Below, piece after piece: positions 1-5,355 of a stretch of 12,444 nucleotides of DNA (its first letter is position 1; the number at the start of each line of letters is the position of its first letter). A program made the translations under genes and the position numbers. Where the stretch lies: NCBI RefSeq assembly GCF_002413825.1, contig NZ_DHXT01000181.1, forward strand, positions 8,899 through 21,342. Direction: 5' to 3'. Source of the stretch: Rhodoferax sp. UBA5149. GTDB lineage: Bacteria > Pseudomonadota > Gammaproteobacteria > Burkholderiales > Burkholderiaceae_C. A model generated the notes under the pieces. It saw only the letters and a program-made list of their open reading frames with translations, ran no database searches and was not told the DNA's origin.

Positions 1-2
1 AA

Positions 3-995
3 AATAGCTATGAAAATCTTGCTTTCGTCGAGTTAACCGAAGCCCAAACACGTCAATACATTGACGCCGAAGCCTCCTGGCGAGCTTTGGAAGATGCCCA
101 AACGGCAGCGGCTGAGGTTCGAGGCTCCATGATGTGGCGCATGCAGACTGGGCGTCGCTACCTGATCCGCGTAGCGGCCTTTGGCGCACAAACTTCACTG
201 GGACCGCACTCACCGGAGAACGAGCAGATCTATGAACGCTTCATGGCACGCAAAGTGGCCGTGCAAGCGCGCCAAAAGCAATTGCGCCAGACCGTTGCGC
301 AGCACATACGGGTGAATCGCGCACTGCGAGTGGGGCGGGTACCCAATGTGGTGGTGAATACGCTCAATGCACTGGCCGATGCAGGTCTGCAACAGCATTT
401 TCTAACTGTAGGCACCCATGCGCTGTATGCCTATGAAACAGCCTGCGGTGTGCGCGTGCAAACCGAGGCCACCGCCACGCAAGATATCGACTTGTTACTG
501 GACACCCGCAAGTACCTCAGTTTCGCCACCACCCTGCAGCGTCTGGACACATCGCTTCTGGGAATCTTCCAGAAGGTGGACAAAACCTTTGTCTTGCGTG
601 ATGACCAAAAATACACAGCAGTCAATGCAGCGGGTTTTGAAATTGATGTCATCCGCCGCGCCGCGCACAGCGCCGCGGGCACCGACCCACATCCATTGCG
701 AGTCTCCAAATTTGAAGAAGATTTTTGGGCAGTGCAGGTGCCCAGCGGCCAAGCGATGCTGGACGGCGGGCGGTTTACCCAAGTGGTGGTGGCCACCAAC
801 GGCAGTATGGCCACCATGTATGCACCATCGCCGGAAAGTTTCGTGCGCATTAAAACAGCCTTGAGTCAACGCCATGACCGCGACCCGCTCAAAAGTCGCA
901 AAGACCTTTTGCAAGCCCAAGTGGTGAGGAAGTTGTTGGACGAGTATGGGCTGAGCCATGTGGTCAAAGCACAGTCTCAATCGAAGTCTGCGTGA
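3..995 (+). CDS. GSU2403-type nucleotidyltransferase-fold protein (5' end outside the window)
   Basis: The frame is open back to base 3 with no convincing start, so the gene begins upstream; an internal TTG at 87 has no ribosome binding site. The visible part is about 330 residues. It carries a nucleotidyltransferase-like core: a VGTHALYAYE strand-turn (bases 408-437), then a DID pair (Asp codons at 483 and 489) and a third Asp in FEIDVI (645), which fits the three-carboxylate layout of the fold. The N-terminal RRYLIR and SLGP block and the C-terminal PESFVRIKTAL...RKDLLQAQ block fit the family grouped as NTP_transf_8 (GSU2403 family), distantly like AbiEii-type nucleotidyltransferases. The usual GS motif reads GT here, and the gap to the DID pair is long, so activity is not certain. 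The substrate is unknown. The stop is at 993-995, and decayed DNA follows directly. I am fairly sure of the family and not of the role. Confidence 0.7.
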   Translation, partial: NSYENLAFVELTEAQTRQYIDAEASWRALEDAQTAAAEVRGSMMWRMQTGRRYLIRVAAFGAQTSLGPHSPENEQIYERFMARKVAVQARQKQLRQTVAQHIRVNRALRVGRVPNVVVNTLNALADAGLQQHFLTVGTHALYAYETACGVRVQTEATATQDIDLLLDTRKYLSFATTLQRLDTSLLGIFQKVDKTFVLRDDQKYTAVNAAGFEIDVIRRAAHSAAGTDPHPLRVSKFEEDFWAVQVPSGQAMLDGGRFTQVVVATNGSMATMYAPSPESFVRIKTALSQRHDRDPLKSRKDLLQAQVVRKLLDEYGLSHVVKAQSQSKSA

Positions 996-1010
996 TGAGG
1001 GCGGCATCAC
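992..1010 (+). other. Hairpin overlapping the stop codon of the nucleotidyltransferase gene
   Basis: The arms gtgatg (992-997) and catcac (1005-1010) pair over a 7-nt loop. The stop codon lies in the left arm. No T-run follows, so a terminator role is only possible; it may be chance. Confidence 0.25.
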
Positions 1011-1021
1011 ACGCGCGTGCA

Positions 1022-1071
1022 TTAGCTATATTTTTATAGCGTATTGCGCTCATTCTGCGGGGGCTACAGCC
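1022..1071 (+). repeat. Dispersed ~50-bp intergenic repeat, copy A
   Basis: This copy starts with a perfect hairpin, gctata-tttt-tatagc (1025-1040), continues with a tgcgctcattctgc block and ends in gggggct (1059-1065). It aligns with copies at 1575-1626 and 4404-4455. Its right end fuses with the first recognisable pbpC codons (GYSLALGS from 1062), so the breakpoint that removed the front of pbpC lies inside or beside it. Similar gctat...atagc...ggaggcc elements are, as I recall, frequent between genes in Comamonadaceae. Confidence 0.6.
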
Positions 1072-1166
1072 TGGCATTGGGCAGCGCCGAGGTGTCGCTG
1101 CTCAACCTCACCAACGCCTACCGCGCCTTGGGCAACGGCGGCCGCTACAGCCCCACCACCCTGACT

Positions 1167-1271
1167 GTTCGACCTGCAACATCAACCGTTCGCCCGACCA
1201 GCGTTTCCGCTCGTGCCGCCGCATCAATCGTTCGCCCCGAGCAAAAATCCGTTCGCCCTGAGCTTGGCCTG
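1167..1271 (+). repeat. 21-bp tandem repeat, five imperfect units, inside the pbpC remnant
   Basis: Units start at 1167, 1188, 1209, 1230 and 1251, exactly 21 bp apart. Four begin gttcg and the third begins gctcg. In the pbpC frame each unit encodes seven residues beginning VRP (ARA in the third). The last unit, gttcgccctgagc, merges with the palindromic element at 1251-1302. The units are too diverged for recent slippage, and there are no unique spacers as in a CRISPR array. Confidence 0.75.
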
Positions 1272-1302
1272 TCCTGAGCTTGACGAAGGGTCGAAGGGCC
1301 TG
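1251..1302 (+). repeat. REP-like gttcgccctgagc / gacgaaggg element
   Basis: The sequence gttcgccctgagcttgg is followed by tgtcctgagcttgacgaagg and gtcgaagggcct. Read on the other strand it is the cccttcgac...gctcagggcgaacgg element that I recall as a widespread dispersed repeat in Burkholderiales. It brings the in-frame stops at 1275 and 1281 into the pbpC remnant. Confidence 0.6.
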
Positions 1303-1574
1303 CCATCGACCCGCGCGCCACCTTCATCGTGAGCGACGTGCTGGCCACGCGCTTCTGGACCGCCGTCAAAACCGGCACCAGCAAAGACATGCGCGACAAC
1401 TGGGCGCTGGGCTACTCGCAGGCCTACACCGTGGGCGTGTGGGTCGGCAACGCCAGCGGCGCGCCGATCTGGGCGGCGGTGCAGTTTGCAGCAGCCGACA
1501 TGAAGGCCCGCGCCGCAGCACCGCTTGAAGCGGCACGCATGGAGTCGTTCTAAATGGGCACGCAGCAGACCACA

Positions 1575-1626
1575 TTCGCTATTAATTCAGGAGCTACTTG
1601 CGCACAGTATTCGGGGGCTGGAGGCC
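1575..1626 (+). repeat. Dispersed ~52-bp repeat, copy B, inside the pbpC remnant
   Basis: By hand alignment about 41 of 52 bases match copy C (4404-4455) with no gap. Both run from gctatta through ggagct to gggggctggaggcc. It sits between the pbpC piece ending GTQQTTFA and the C-terminal ITSPTTGTI piece. It is read through in frame as a glycine/alanine-rich stretch, so it did not shift the frame of the remnant. Confidence 0.7.
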
Positions 1627-1757
1627 TAAAAGGCTTGAAACTCTCAAGCAAACAAGCGGCCCGCATCACCTCTCCCACCACCGGCACCATCATCGCCCTG
1701 GACCCCGACATTCCACCCAATCGGCAGCGCGTGGGCTACTTGTTTTTGGAGGCGTTG

Positions 1758-2018
1758 AGTGGGTTCTCATCGCCTTCATCCTTCTGTATCTTTTTGCACT
1801 TCGCATGTGTTCCGTTGCGCAATGGATGGACAGAATTTCTCTGCTTTATGGCGAGGCGCTCGCATCCAAGAAGGATCAATAACGCCGGACATGAACTGGA
1901 ACTTACGCGCTGGCCACCGAGTGGATCCTATCGTCAGTCGGCGACAGAGGCGGGCTAAGGCGACCATCTTGAGTCGCTACTCGCCCCAGCAGGCCACCGG
2001 ATTACCATCCCCCCAATC
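1758..2018. other. Stretch without a supported gene between the pbpC remnant and ogt
   Basis: Bases 1760-1882 read as a short hydrophobic tail (around LIAFILLYLFAL, ending ASKKDQ and a TAA at 1880) in a different frame from the pbpC remnant. It could be the last codons of a lost membrane-protein gene brought here by rearrangement, but I recognise no family and see no start or ribosome binding site. Nothing is recognisable from 1883 to the ogt start, and no clear promoter is visible. Confidence 0.35.
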
Positions 2019-2585
2019 ATGCCAACCCAAGCCTACGCCCTCTTCGCCACCCCCATCGGCCACTGCGGCATCGCCTGGAGCGAGCGCGGACTGACCGGGG
2101 TGCAACTGCCCGAGCAGGACGAGGCCGCCACCCGCGCCCGCATGGCCCGCCGCTTTCCGCAGTGCGGCGAAGGCATGGCGCCACCCCAGGTGCAAGAGGC
2201 CATCCGCGCTGTGGTGGCCTTGCTCAGTGGCGCGCCCCGGGCGCCAGTGGACTTGTCCAACGTGGTGCTCGACATGGACGGTGTGCCGCCGTTTCATCAG
2301 CGGGTGTACGAACTGGCGCGCCGCCTTGCGCCGGGTGAGACCGTCACCTACGGCGAGCTGGCGCGCCGCTTAAGCGACCCCGGCGCGGCACGCGCCGTCG
2401 GGCAGGCGCTGGGCGCCAACCCGTTTGCGCCGGTGGTGCCCTGTCACCGTGTGCTTGCCGCCGATGGGCGCGCGGGTGGCTTTTCCGCCAATGGTGGCGT
2501 CACGACCAAGCTGCGCTTGCTGCTGATCGAGCGTGCCCGCTTCAACGGGCCGGGTTTGTTTGACGACCCGGTGGCTGCGCGGTGA
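2019..2585 (+). CDS. ogt: Methylated-DNA--[protein]-cysteine S-methyltransferase
   Basis: This enzyme repairs O6-alkylguanine (and O4-alkylthymine) in DNA by moving the alkyl group irreversibly to its own cysteine. The 188-residue protein has the diagnostic PCHR motif at 141-144 with acceptor Cys142 and the downstream GGFSANGG loop. The DNA-binding helix contains ARAVGQALGANP (124-135), which includes the base-flipping Arg (R125), and YGELA lies at 111-115. The N-terminal RNase H-like subdomain is present, and the length is usual for Ogt-type single-domain enzymes; there is no AdaA domain. The ATG at 2019 gives the expected N-terminus (ALFATPIGHCGIAW), although no Shine-Dalgarno sequence is visible. 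The next gene is an AraC-family protein, but that one lacks Ada features, so adaptive-response control cannot be claimed. The gene could equally be named ada-like or mgt; the function is secure. Confidence 0.93.
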   Translation: MPTQAYALFATPIGHCGIAWSERGLTGVQLPEQDEAATRARMARRFPQCGEGMAPPQVQEAIRAVVALLSGAPRAPVDLSNVVLDMDGVPPFHQRVYELARRLAPGETVTYGELARRLSDPGAARAVGQALGANPFAPVVPCHRVLAADGRAGGFSANGGVTTKLRLLLIERARFNGPGLFDDPVAAR

Positions 2586-2586
2586 T

Positions 2587-2617
2587 TTGACAGTGGCCGG
2601 CGCACGCCTGCTATCGT
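2587..2617 (+). promoter_or_regulatory. Candidate sigma-70 promoter for the AraC-family gene
   Basis: A perfect TTGACA (-35, 2587-2592) begins just after the ogt stop. An extended -10 reading tgc-tatcgt (TATCGT at 2612-2617) lies 19 bp downstream, which is longer than ideal. Transcription would start near 2624, about 20 bp before the ATG at 2645. This suggests the regulator is not simply co-transcribed with ogt. Confidence 0.45.
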
Positions 2618-2644
2618 CTGAACTTTCCTCACCCATCAATCCGG

Positions 2645-3817
2645 ATGCTTGACTCTCTGCCCCTCCTTGCCCTCTTGGACGTCGCCATGCGCGGCGCGCT
2701 GATCGCCTTGTTGATTTTGCTGGCCGTGGTGATGCACCGGGACCACCCGCGCTCTGCGCCGGCGCGAGTGGGCGTTGCCATGTGCCTGTGCTTGTGCGTT
2801 CAGATGGTTGGCTCAACACCGCTGTTCGAATCGCTGGTGCCACGCCTTTGGCAAGTGCCGCTCGTCGCCGTGTCGGTGGGCAATGCGGTGCTGTTCTGGC
2901 TGTTCGTGCAAGCGCTGTTTGACGACGAATTTTCGCTGCGGCCCTTGCATGCAGTGGCCTGGGTTTCGGTCGCCGCCTTGAGTGGATTGAACTGCGCGAT
3001 GGTCGCCAACAGCGCATCCGTGCTGGCGCCGGTAACGATGGGCCTGCAGCGGGGGGTGCCGCTGCTGTTCGCCGGGCTGGCCGCAATGGCCGCGGCCAAG
3101 CACTGGCGCTCGGATTTGGTGGAGGAGCGCCGTCGGCTGCGCGCATTCATTGTGGTGACCGGCATTGCCTATACGCTGGCATCGCTGGTCGCGCGGCTGG
3201 GATCGCCACAAGGTCGGCTGTTGGGCCTGACGGCCACGCTCGACGTGGTGGTCTTGCTGGTCATCGTGGTCGTGGTGGCGTCCCGCATGCTGCACCTGAG
3301 CAGCTCCCATCTATTTCCATCGACACAGCAGTCCGCCGGGGCCACCTACCCGGTCTACCCGATCCCGGCGAGCCCGCCAGCTGCCACCGATCCAACAGCG
3401 GCATCGGCGAGCGATTCGGCGCCGCCGCAAGCACGGGCCGAAGCGCTGGCGCCACCGGACCCGGTCGAAGACCGTCTGGCCCAGGCCTTGCAGCGCCTGA
3501 TGGTCGAACAACGCGCCTACCGCAGCGACGACCTGAGCCTGACCAGCCTTGCCGCTCGACTGGCCGTGCCGGAGTACCGGCTGCGCCGGCTGATCAACCA
3601 GCGGCTGGGTTACCGCAACTTCAACGCCTTCATCAACGGGTTCCGACTTGACGAGGTGCGCGCAGCACTGACCGACCCGGCCCGGCGCGAACTGCCGGTG
3701 CTGACCATCGCCCTGGACTCGGGCTTTCAGTCCATCGGCCCGTTCAATCGGGCGTTCAAGGCGGCGACCGGTCTCACACCCACCGAGTTTCGCAAAGAGA
3801 ATCTGGCCAATTCCTGA
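2645..3817 (+). CDS. AraC-family transcriptional regulator with a seven-helix membrane N-terminus
   Basis: A 390-residue protein in two parts. Residues 1-216 are strongly hydrophobic, with about seven predicted membrane helices (near 15-30, 42-60, 70-92, 101-122, 127-151, 166-183 and 192-213). A Pro/Ala/Ser-rich linker (about 220-275) follows. Residues 276-387 are an AraC-type DNA-binding domain with two helix-turn-helix units: LSLTSLAARLAVPEYRLRRL (298-317), then the typical second unit IALDSGFQSIGPFNRAFKAATGLTPTEFR (355-383). Known relatives combine an integral-membrane sensor with a cytoplasmic AraC domain; they are thought to regulate nearby or unlinked genes on a membrane-associated signal, and the ligand is usually unknown. 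The ATG at 2645 starts right before the first helix; its ribosome binding site is weak. The convergent VOC gene and upstream ogt are possible but unproven targets. The fold call is firm; the signal and regulon are unknown. Confidence 0.85.
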   Translation: MLDSLPLLALLDVAMRGALIALLILLAVVMHRDHPRSAPARVGVAMCLCLCVQMVGSTPLFESLVPRLWQVPLVAVSVGNAVLFWLFVQALFDDEFSLRPLHAVAWVSVAALSGLNCAMVANSASVLAPVTMGLQRGVPLLFAGLAAMAAAKHWRSDLVEERRRLRAFIVVTGIAYTLASLVARLGSPQGRLLGLTATLDVVVLLVIVVVVASRMLHLSSSHLFPSTQQSAGATYPVYPIPASPPAATDPTAASASDSAPPQARAEALAPPDPVEDRLAQALQRLMVEQRAYRSDDLSLTSLAARLAVPEYRLRRLINQRLGYRNFNAFINGFRLDEVRAALTDPARRELPVLTIALDSGFQSIGPFNRAFKAATGLTPTEFRKENLANS

Positions 3818-3827
3818 AATCGACCAG

Positions 3828-3854
3828 CCGAAGGCTGCGGCTTGCAGTCTTCGG
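3828..3854. terminator. Hairpin between convergent genes (possible bidirectional terminator)
   Basis: The arms ccgaaggctgc (3828-3838) and gcagtcttcgg (3844-3854) pair over 11 bp with one G-U and a 5-nt loop (ggctt). It lies 10 bp after the AraC-family stop and 8 bp after the VOC stop on the other strand. There is no T-run on the plus strand and only a short gattt on the minus strand, so it would be a weak or factor-assisted terminator. Confidence 0.55.
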
Positions 3855-3862
3855 CAAGACAG

Positions 3863-4294
3863 CTACCAGTGGTCGTGCCGATCTCTGCGCTCTTGACGAA
3901 AATTCGTGACCTCAAGCCGAATGCCATCCGGATCAGAAAAGTAGGTTGCGCAGTAGTCTGCGGCGTATTCAGGGTAGAGCTTGGCGGGCGTTGCGGCGAT
4001 GCCGGCGGCAATCAGGGTTTGGGCAAGCGCAAAGACGTCCTCAATGGCGTCAACGCGCAAGCAGAAATGGTGAAGTCCTGGGGCATATGAATCGTGGCTT
4101 GCACTATGGCGCGCCGGGCGCAGCACAAAGCCAAAGTGACGATTGAAGTATTGAATGTGGGGATCTCCACCCAATGCAAACTTGCTTTTCCGAAAGCCAA
4201 GCGCATTCAACAGCACCTGATCGTAAAACACTTCAGACCGCTCCAGGTCAGAAACGGTCAGGTAGATGTGGTCGATTCCCGTTATTTCAGCCAT
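3863..4294 (-). CDS. VOC (glyoxalase/bleomycin-resistance fold) family protein
   Basis: A 143-residue protein with the paired beta-alpha-beta-beta-beta units of the vicinal-oxygen-chelate superfamily. Likely metal ligands are His9 (GIDHIYLTV), His75 (in LHHFCLRV) and Glu128 (GIRLEV). DPDGIRLEV near the C-terminus is the classic last strand. The length is normal for single-domain VOC proteins (about 120-150). Family members include glyoxalase I, extradiol dioxygenases, fosfomycin-resistance proteins and many enzymes of unknown substrate. The bulky aromatic/histidine-rich middle (HIQYFNRHFGFVLRPARH) does not identify one. The start at 4294 puts IDHIYLTVSDLE at the N-terminus as expected, and an AGAG stretch lies about 7 bases upstream. 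It converges on the AraC-family gene and stands alone on its strand. The fold is secure; the reaction is unassigned. Confidence 0.85.
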   Translation of the reverse strand: MAEITGIDHIYLTVSDLERSEVFYDQVLLNALGFRKSKFALGGDPHIQYFNRHFGFVLRPARHSASHDSYAPGLHHFCLRVDAIEDVFALAQTLIAAGIAATPAKLYPEYAADYCATYFSDPDGIRLEVTNFRQERRDRHDHW

Positions 4295-4403
4295 CGTTGA
4301 ACTCTTGCTTGCTGATCATTCGTTTCGCCATCTTTCCACAACCGCCCCATCAAGCCAGTCTGCCCGCGCAGTCGCTGCGTTGAGGTACCCCATGTCAGCT
4401 GAA

Positions 4404-4455
4404 TTTGCTATTAACTTAGGAGCTTCTCACGCATATTTCACGGGGGCTGGAGGCC
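4404..4455 (+). repeat. Dispersed ~52-bp repeat, copy C
   Basis: The same length as copy B and about 79% identical by hand count (gctatta...aggagct...gggggctggaggcc). It lies alone between two divergent genes, the more usual setting for such an element, and has the same orientation as copies A and B. Confidence 0.7.
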
Positions 4456-4549
4456 AATTTTTCAATATTTCTGGCGATGCGTGCAGCGCCATCCCTGGCT
4501 GGCGCCATGGCGGTTCATGTGTTACAGCCCCGTGCAGCCGATCGAAAGA

Positions 4550-4564
4550 AGCTGTCGCACAGCT
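4550..4564. other. Small perfect inverted repeat upstream of the SRPBCC gene
   Basis: agctgt and acagct pair over a 3-nt loop (cgc), about 80 bp upstream of the SRPBCC start. It might be an operator or chance; there is no supporting second copy. Confidence 0.2.
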
Positions 4565-4631
4565 GCGGTCATAGGAAAGCACATGCAATTCAAAGGTCGC
4601 ATTTAGCGTCCGGCGAACTATAGTGCAAGCT

Positions 4632-4637
4632 GGAGGT
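4632..4637 (+). promoter_or_regulatory. Strong ribosome binding site of the SRPBCC gene
   Basis: GGAGGT lies 5 bases before the ATG at 4643. It fixes this start and is the clearest Shine-Dalgarno sequence in the window. Confidence 0.8.
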
Positions 4638-4642
4638 GGCTT

Positions 4643-5104
4643 ATGAGCTTGTTAACTGATCGCATTGAGAGAGAGATTGTGCTCAAGGCGCCGGGCTCCA
4701 GGGTCTGGCGCGCGCTATCGAATGCCGGGGAATTCGGCGACTGGTTCGGGGTGGCGCTCAAAGGAAAGACCTTTGAGGCGGGTCAGCGTGTGCAGGGGCA
4801 GATGACCCATCCCGGTTACGAACACCTGGGCTGGGAGGTGGTGATCGAACGCATGGAGCCAGAACGATTGCTGTCCTTTCGCTGGCATCCCTATGCCGTT
4901 GATCCCGCCGTTGATTATTCGAACGAGCCGACCACGCTGGTCGAATTCGAGCTGAAGACCGTCGCGGATGGCACGGTGCTGAGCGTCGTTGAATCCGGCT
5001 TTGACAGTGTGCCGCCGATGCGTCGCCTGGAAGCCTTTCGCATGAACAGCGGGGGCTGGGACGAGCAGATGGAAAACATCAAGAAACATGTCACCGCGCC
5101 CTAG
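4643..5104 (+). CDS. SRPBCC / AHSA1-like (START-fold) family protein
   Basis: A 153-residue protein with the features of the AHSA1-like branch of the SRPBCC superfamily: an N-terminal strand IEREIVLKAPGSRVWRALSN, a WFGV turn (about 34-37), LLSFRWHPY (75-83), a glutamate-rich strand TLVEFEL, VVESGFDSVP (115-124) and the C-terminal helix GGWDEQMENIKKHV. These proteins form a deep hydrophobic cavity; some bind ligands or act as co-chaperones, but most in this branch have no known ligand. In many bacteria such a gene is followed by, and co-transcribed with, an ArsR-type repressor. Here the downstream arsR start (5088) overlaps the end of this gene by 17 bp, so the pair once was an operon, but the repressor is broken. 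The SRPBCC gene itself is intact, with a strong ribosome binding site. The ligand is unknown. Confidence 0.85.
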   Translation: MSLLTDRIEREIVLKAPGSRVWRALSNAGEFGDWFGVALKGKTFEAGQRVQGQMTHPGYEHLGWEVVIERMEPERLLSFRWHPYAVDPAVDYSNEPTTLVEFELKTVADGTVLSVVESGFDSVPPMRRLEAFRMNSGGWDEQMENIKKHVTAP

Positions 5105-5293
5105 CACGCCTACCGGGAAGCTGCCACTGAAGAACGCTTCGCTGGGAAATGCTGCGTTGATCTTCGCGGCGCTCGGCGATGAGACGCGCCTGTGCCCAGT
5201 CAGATGGACGCGGCGCGGCGTACCCTCGACGTGATCGCGCAACAGTGGGATCATGCACTTGGCCAAGCAAAGACGGCCGTGGCGCTTGAATGA
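5088..5293 (+). pseudogene. ArsR-family regulator, internally deleted and frameshifted
   Basis: Two ends of one small winged-helix regulator survive in different frames. From the ATG at 5088 the first part reads through NAALIFAALGDETRLC (to 5195), the canonical first helices of ArsR proteins. The last part, in the frame of 5204, reads MDAARRTLDVIAQQWDHALG and ends with TGA at 5291-5293, typical of the C-terminal helix of the ArsR proteins paired with SRPBCC genes. Together they give about 66 codons, while intact relatives have roughly 110. The missing middle is the helix-turn-helix and wing that bind DNA, so no functional repressor can form. In the first frame translation would run on to a TGA at 5232. 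The start overlaps the SRPBCC stop, as in a translationally coupled pair. The SRPBCC gene has therefore probably lost its local control. Confidence 0.8.
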
Positions 5294-5355
5294 AAAATCG
5301 TATGAGGCCTACGAAAAAGAGCACTCCAAACAAAAGAATTGAGGCCTGACTCCCT

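Larger units (their letters stand above)
1059..1757 (+). pseudogene. pbpC: Decayed remnant of penicillin-binding protein 1C
   Basis: Intact PBP1C is a bifunctional peptidoglycan glycosyltransferase/transpeptidase of roughly 700-800 residues; here only late pieces survive. They are GYSLALGSAEVSLLNLTNAYR (from 1062), FIVSDVL joined to ATRFWTAVKTGTSKDMRDNW (1323-1400, with the transpeptidase KTGTS box at 1368-1382), YTVGVWVGNASG joined to APIWAAV, and ITSPTTGTIIALDPDIPP (1665-1718), typical of the BiPBP C-terminal domain. The glycosyltransferase domain and the SxxK active-site region are absent. Two blocks normally present around the KTG box and after GNASG are missing without frame loss. Stops occur at 1275, 1281 and 1551. 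A 21-bp tandem repeat (1167-1271) and dispersed repeat copy B (1575-1626) lie inside. All recognisable pieces share one reading frame. The remnant fades near 1757. It cannot make a working enzyme. Confidence 0.85.
4295..4642. other. 348-bp intergenic stretch between divergent VOC and SRPBCC genes
   Basis: It holds dispersed repeat copy C (4404-4455), a small perfect hairpin agctgt-cgc-acagct (4550-4564), a possible -10 box tatagt (4619-4624, no good -35 found) and the SRPBCC ribosome binding site. The frame that runs through copy C (about 4266-4574) shows no known domain and is open in the same phase as copy B, so it looks like a property of the repeat and not a gene. Confidence 0.5.

Noticed and set aside
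1167..1271. CRISPR array
   Set aside because: Units are contiguous 21-bp tandem copies without unique spacers, imperfect, and lie within a pseudogene with no cas genes nearby.
1554..1958. 134-codon open frame beginning at an ATG after the pbpC stop
   Set aside because: Its start is the continuation of the pbpC remnant, its middle is repeat copy B, and its end has no protein-like character; it is not an independent gene.
2370..3146. 258-codon minus-strand frame over ogt and the AraC gene
   Set aside because: It is Arg/Pro/Ala-rich shadow sequence spanning two real genes on the other strand.
2019..3817. ogt plus AraC gene as a split Ada adaptive-response system
   Set aside because: The AraC protein has a membrane N-terminus and no Ada zinc/cysteine domain, and it appears to have its own promoter, so the pairing does not support an Ada system.
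4266..4574. 102-codon plus-strand frame upstream of the SRPBCC gene
   Set aside because: It begins inside the 5' end of the minus-strand VOC gene, runs through repeat copy C and shows no domain or ribosome binding site.
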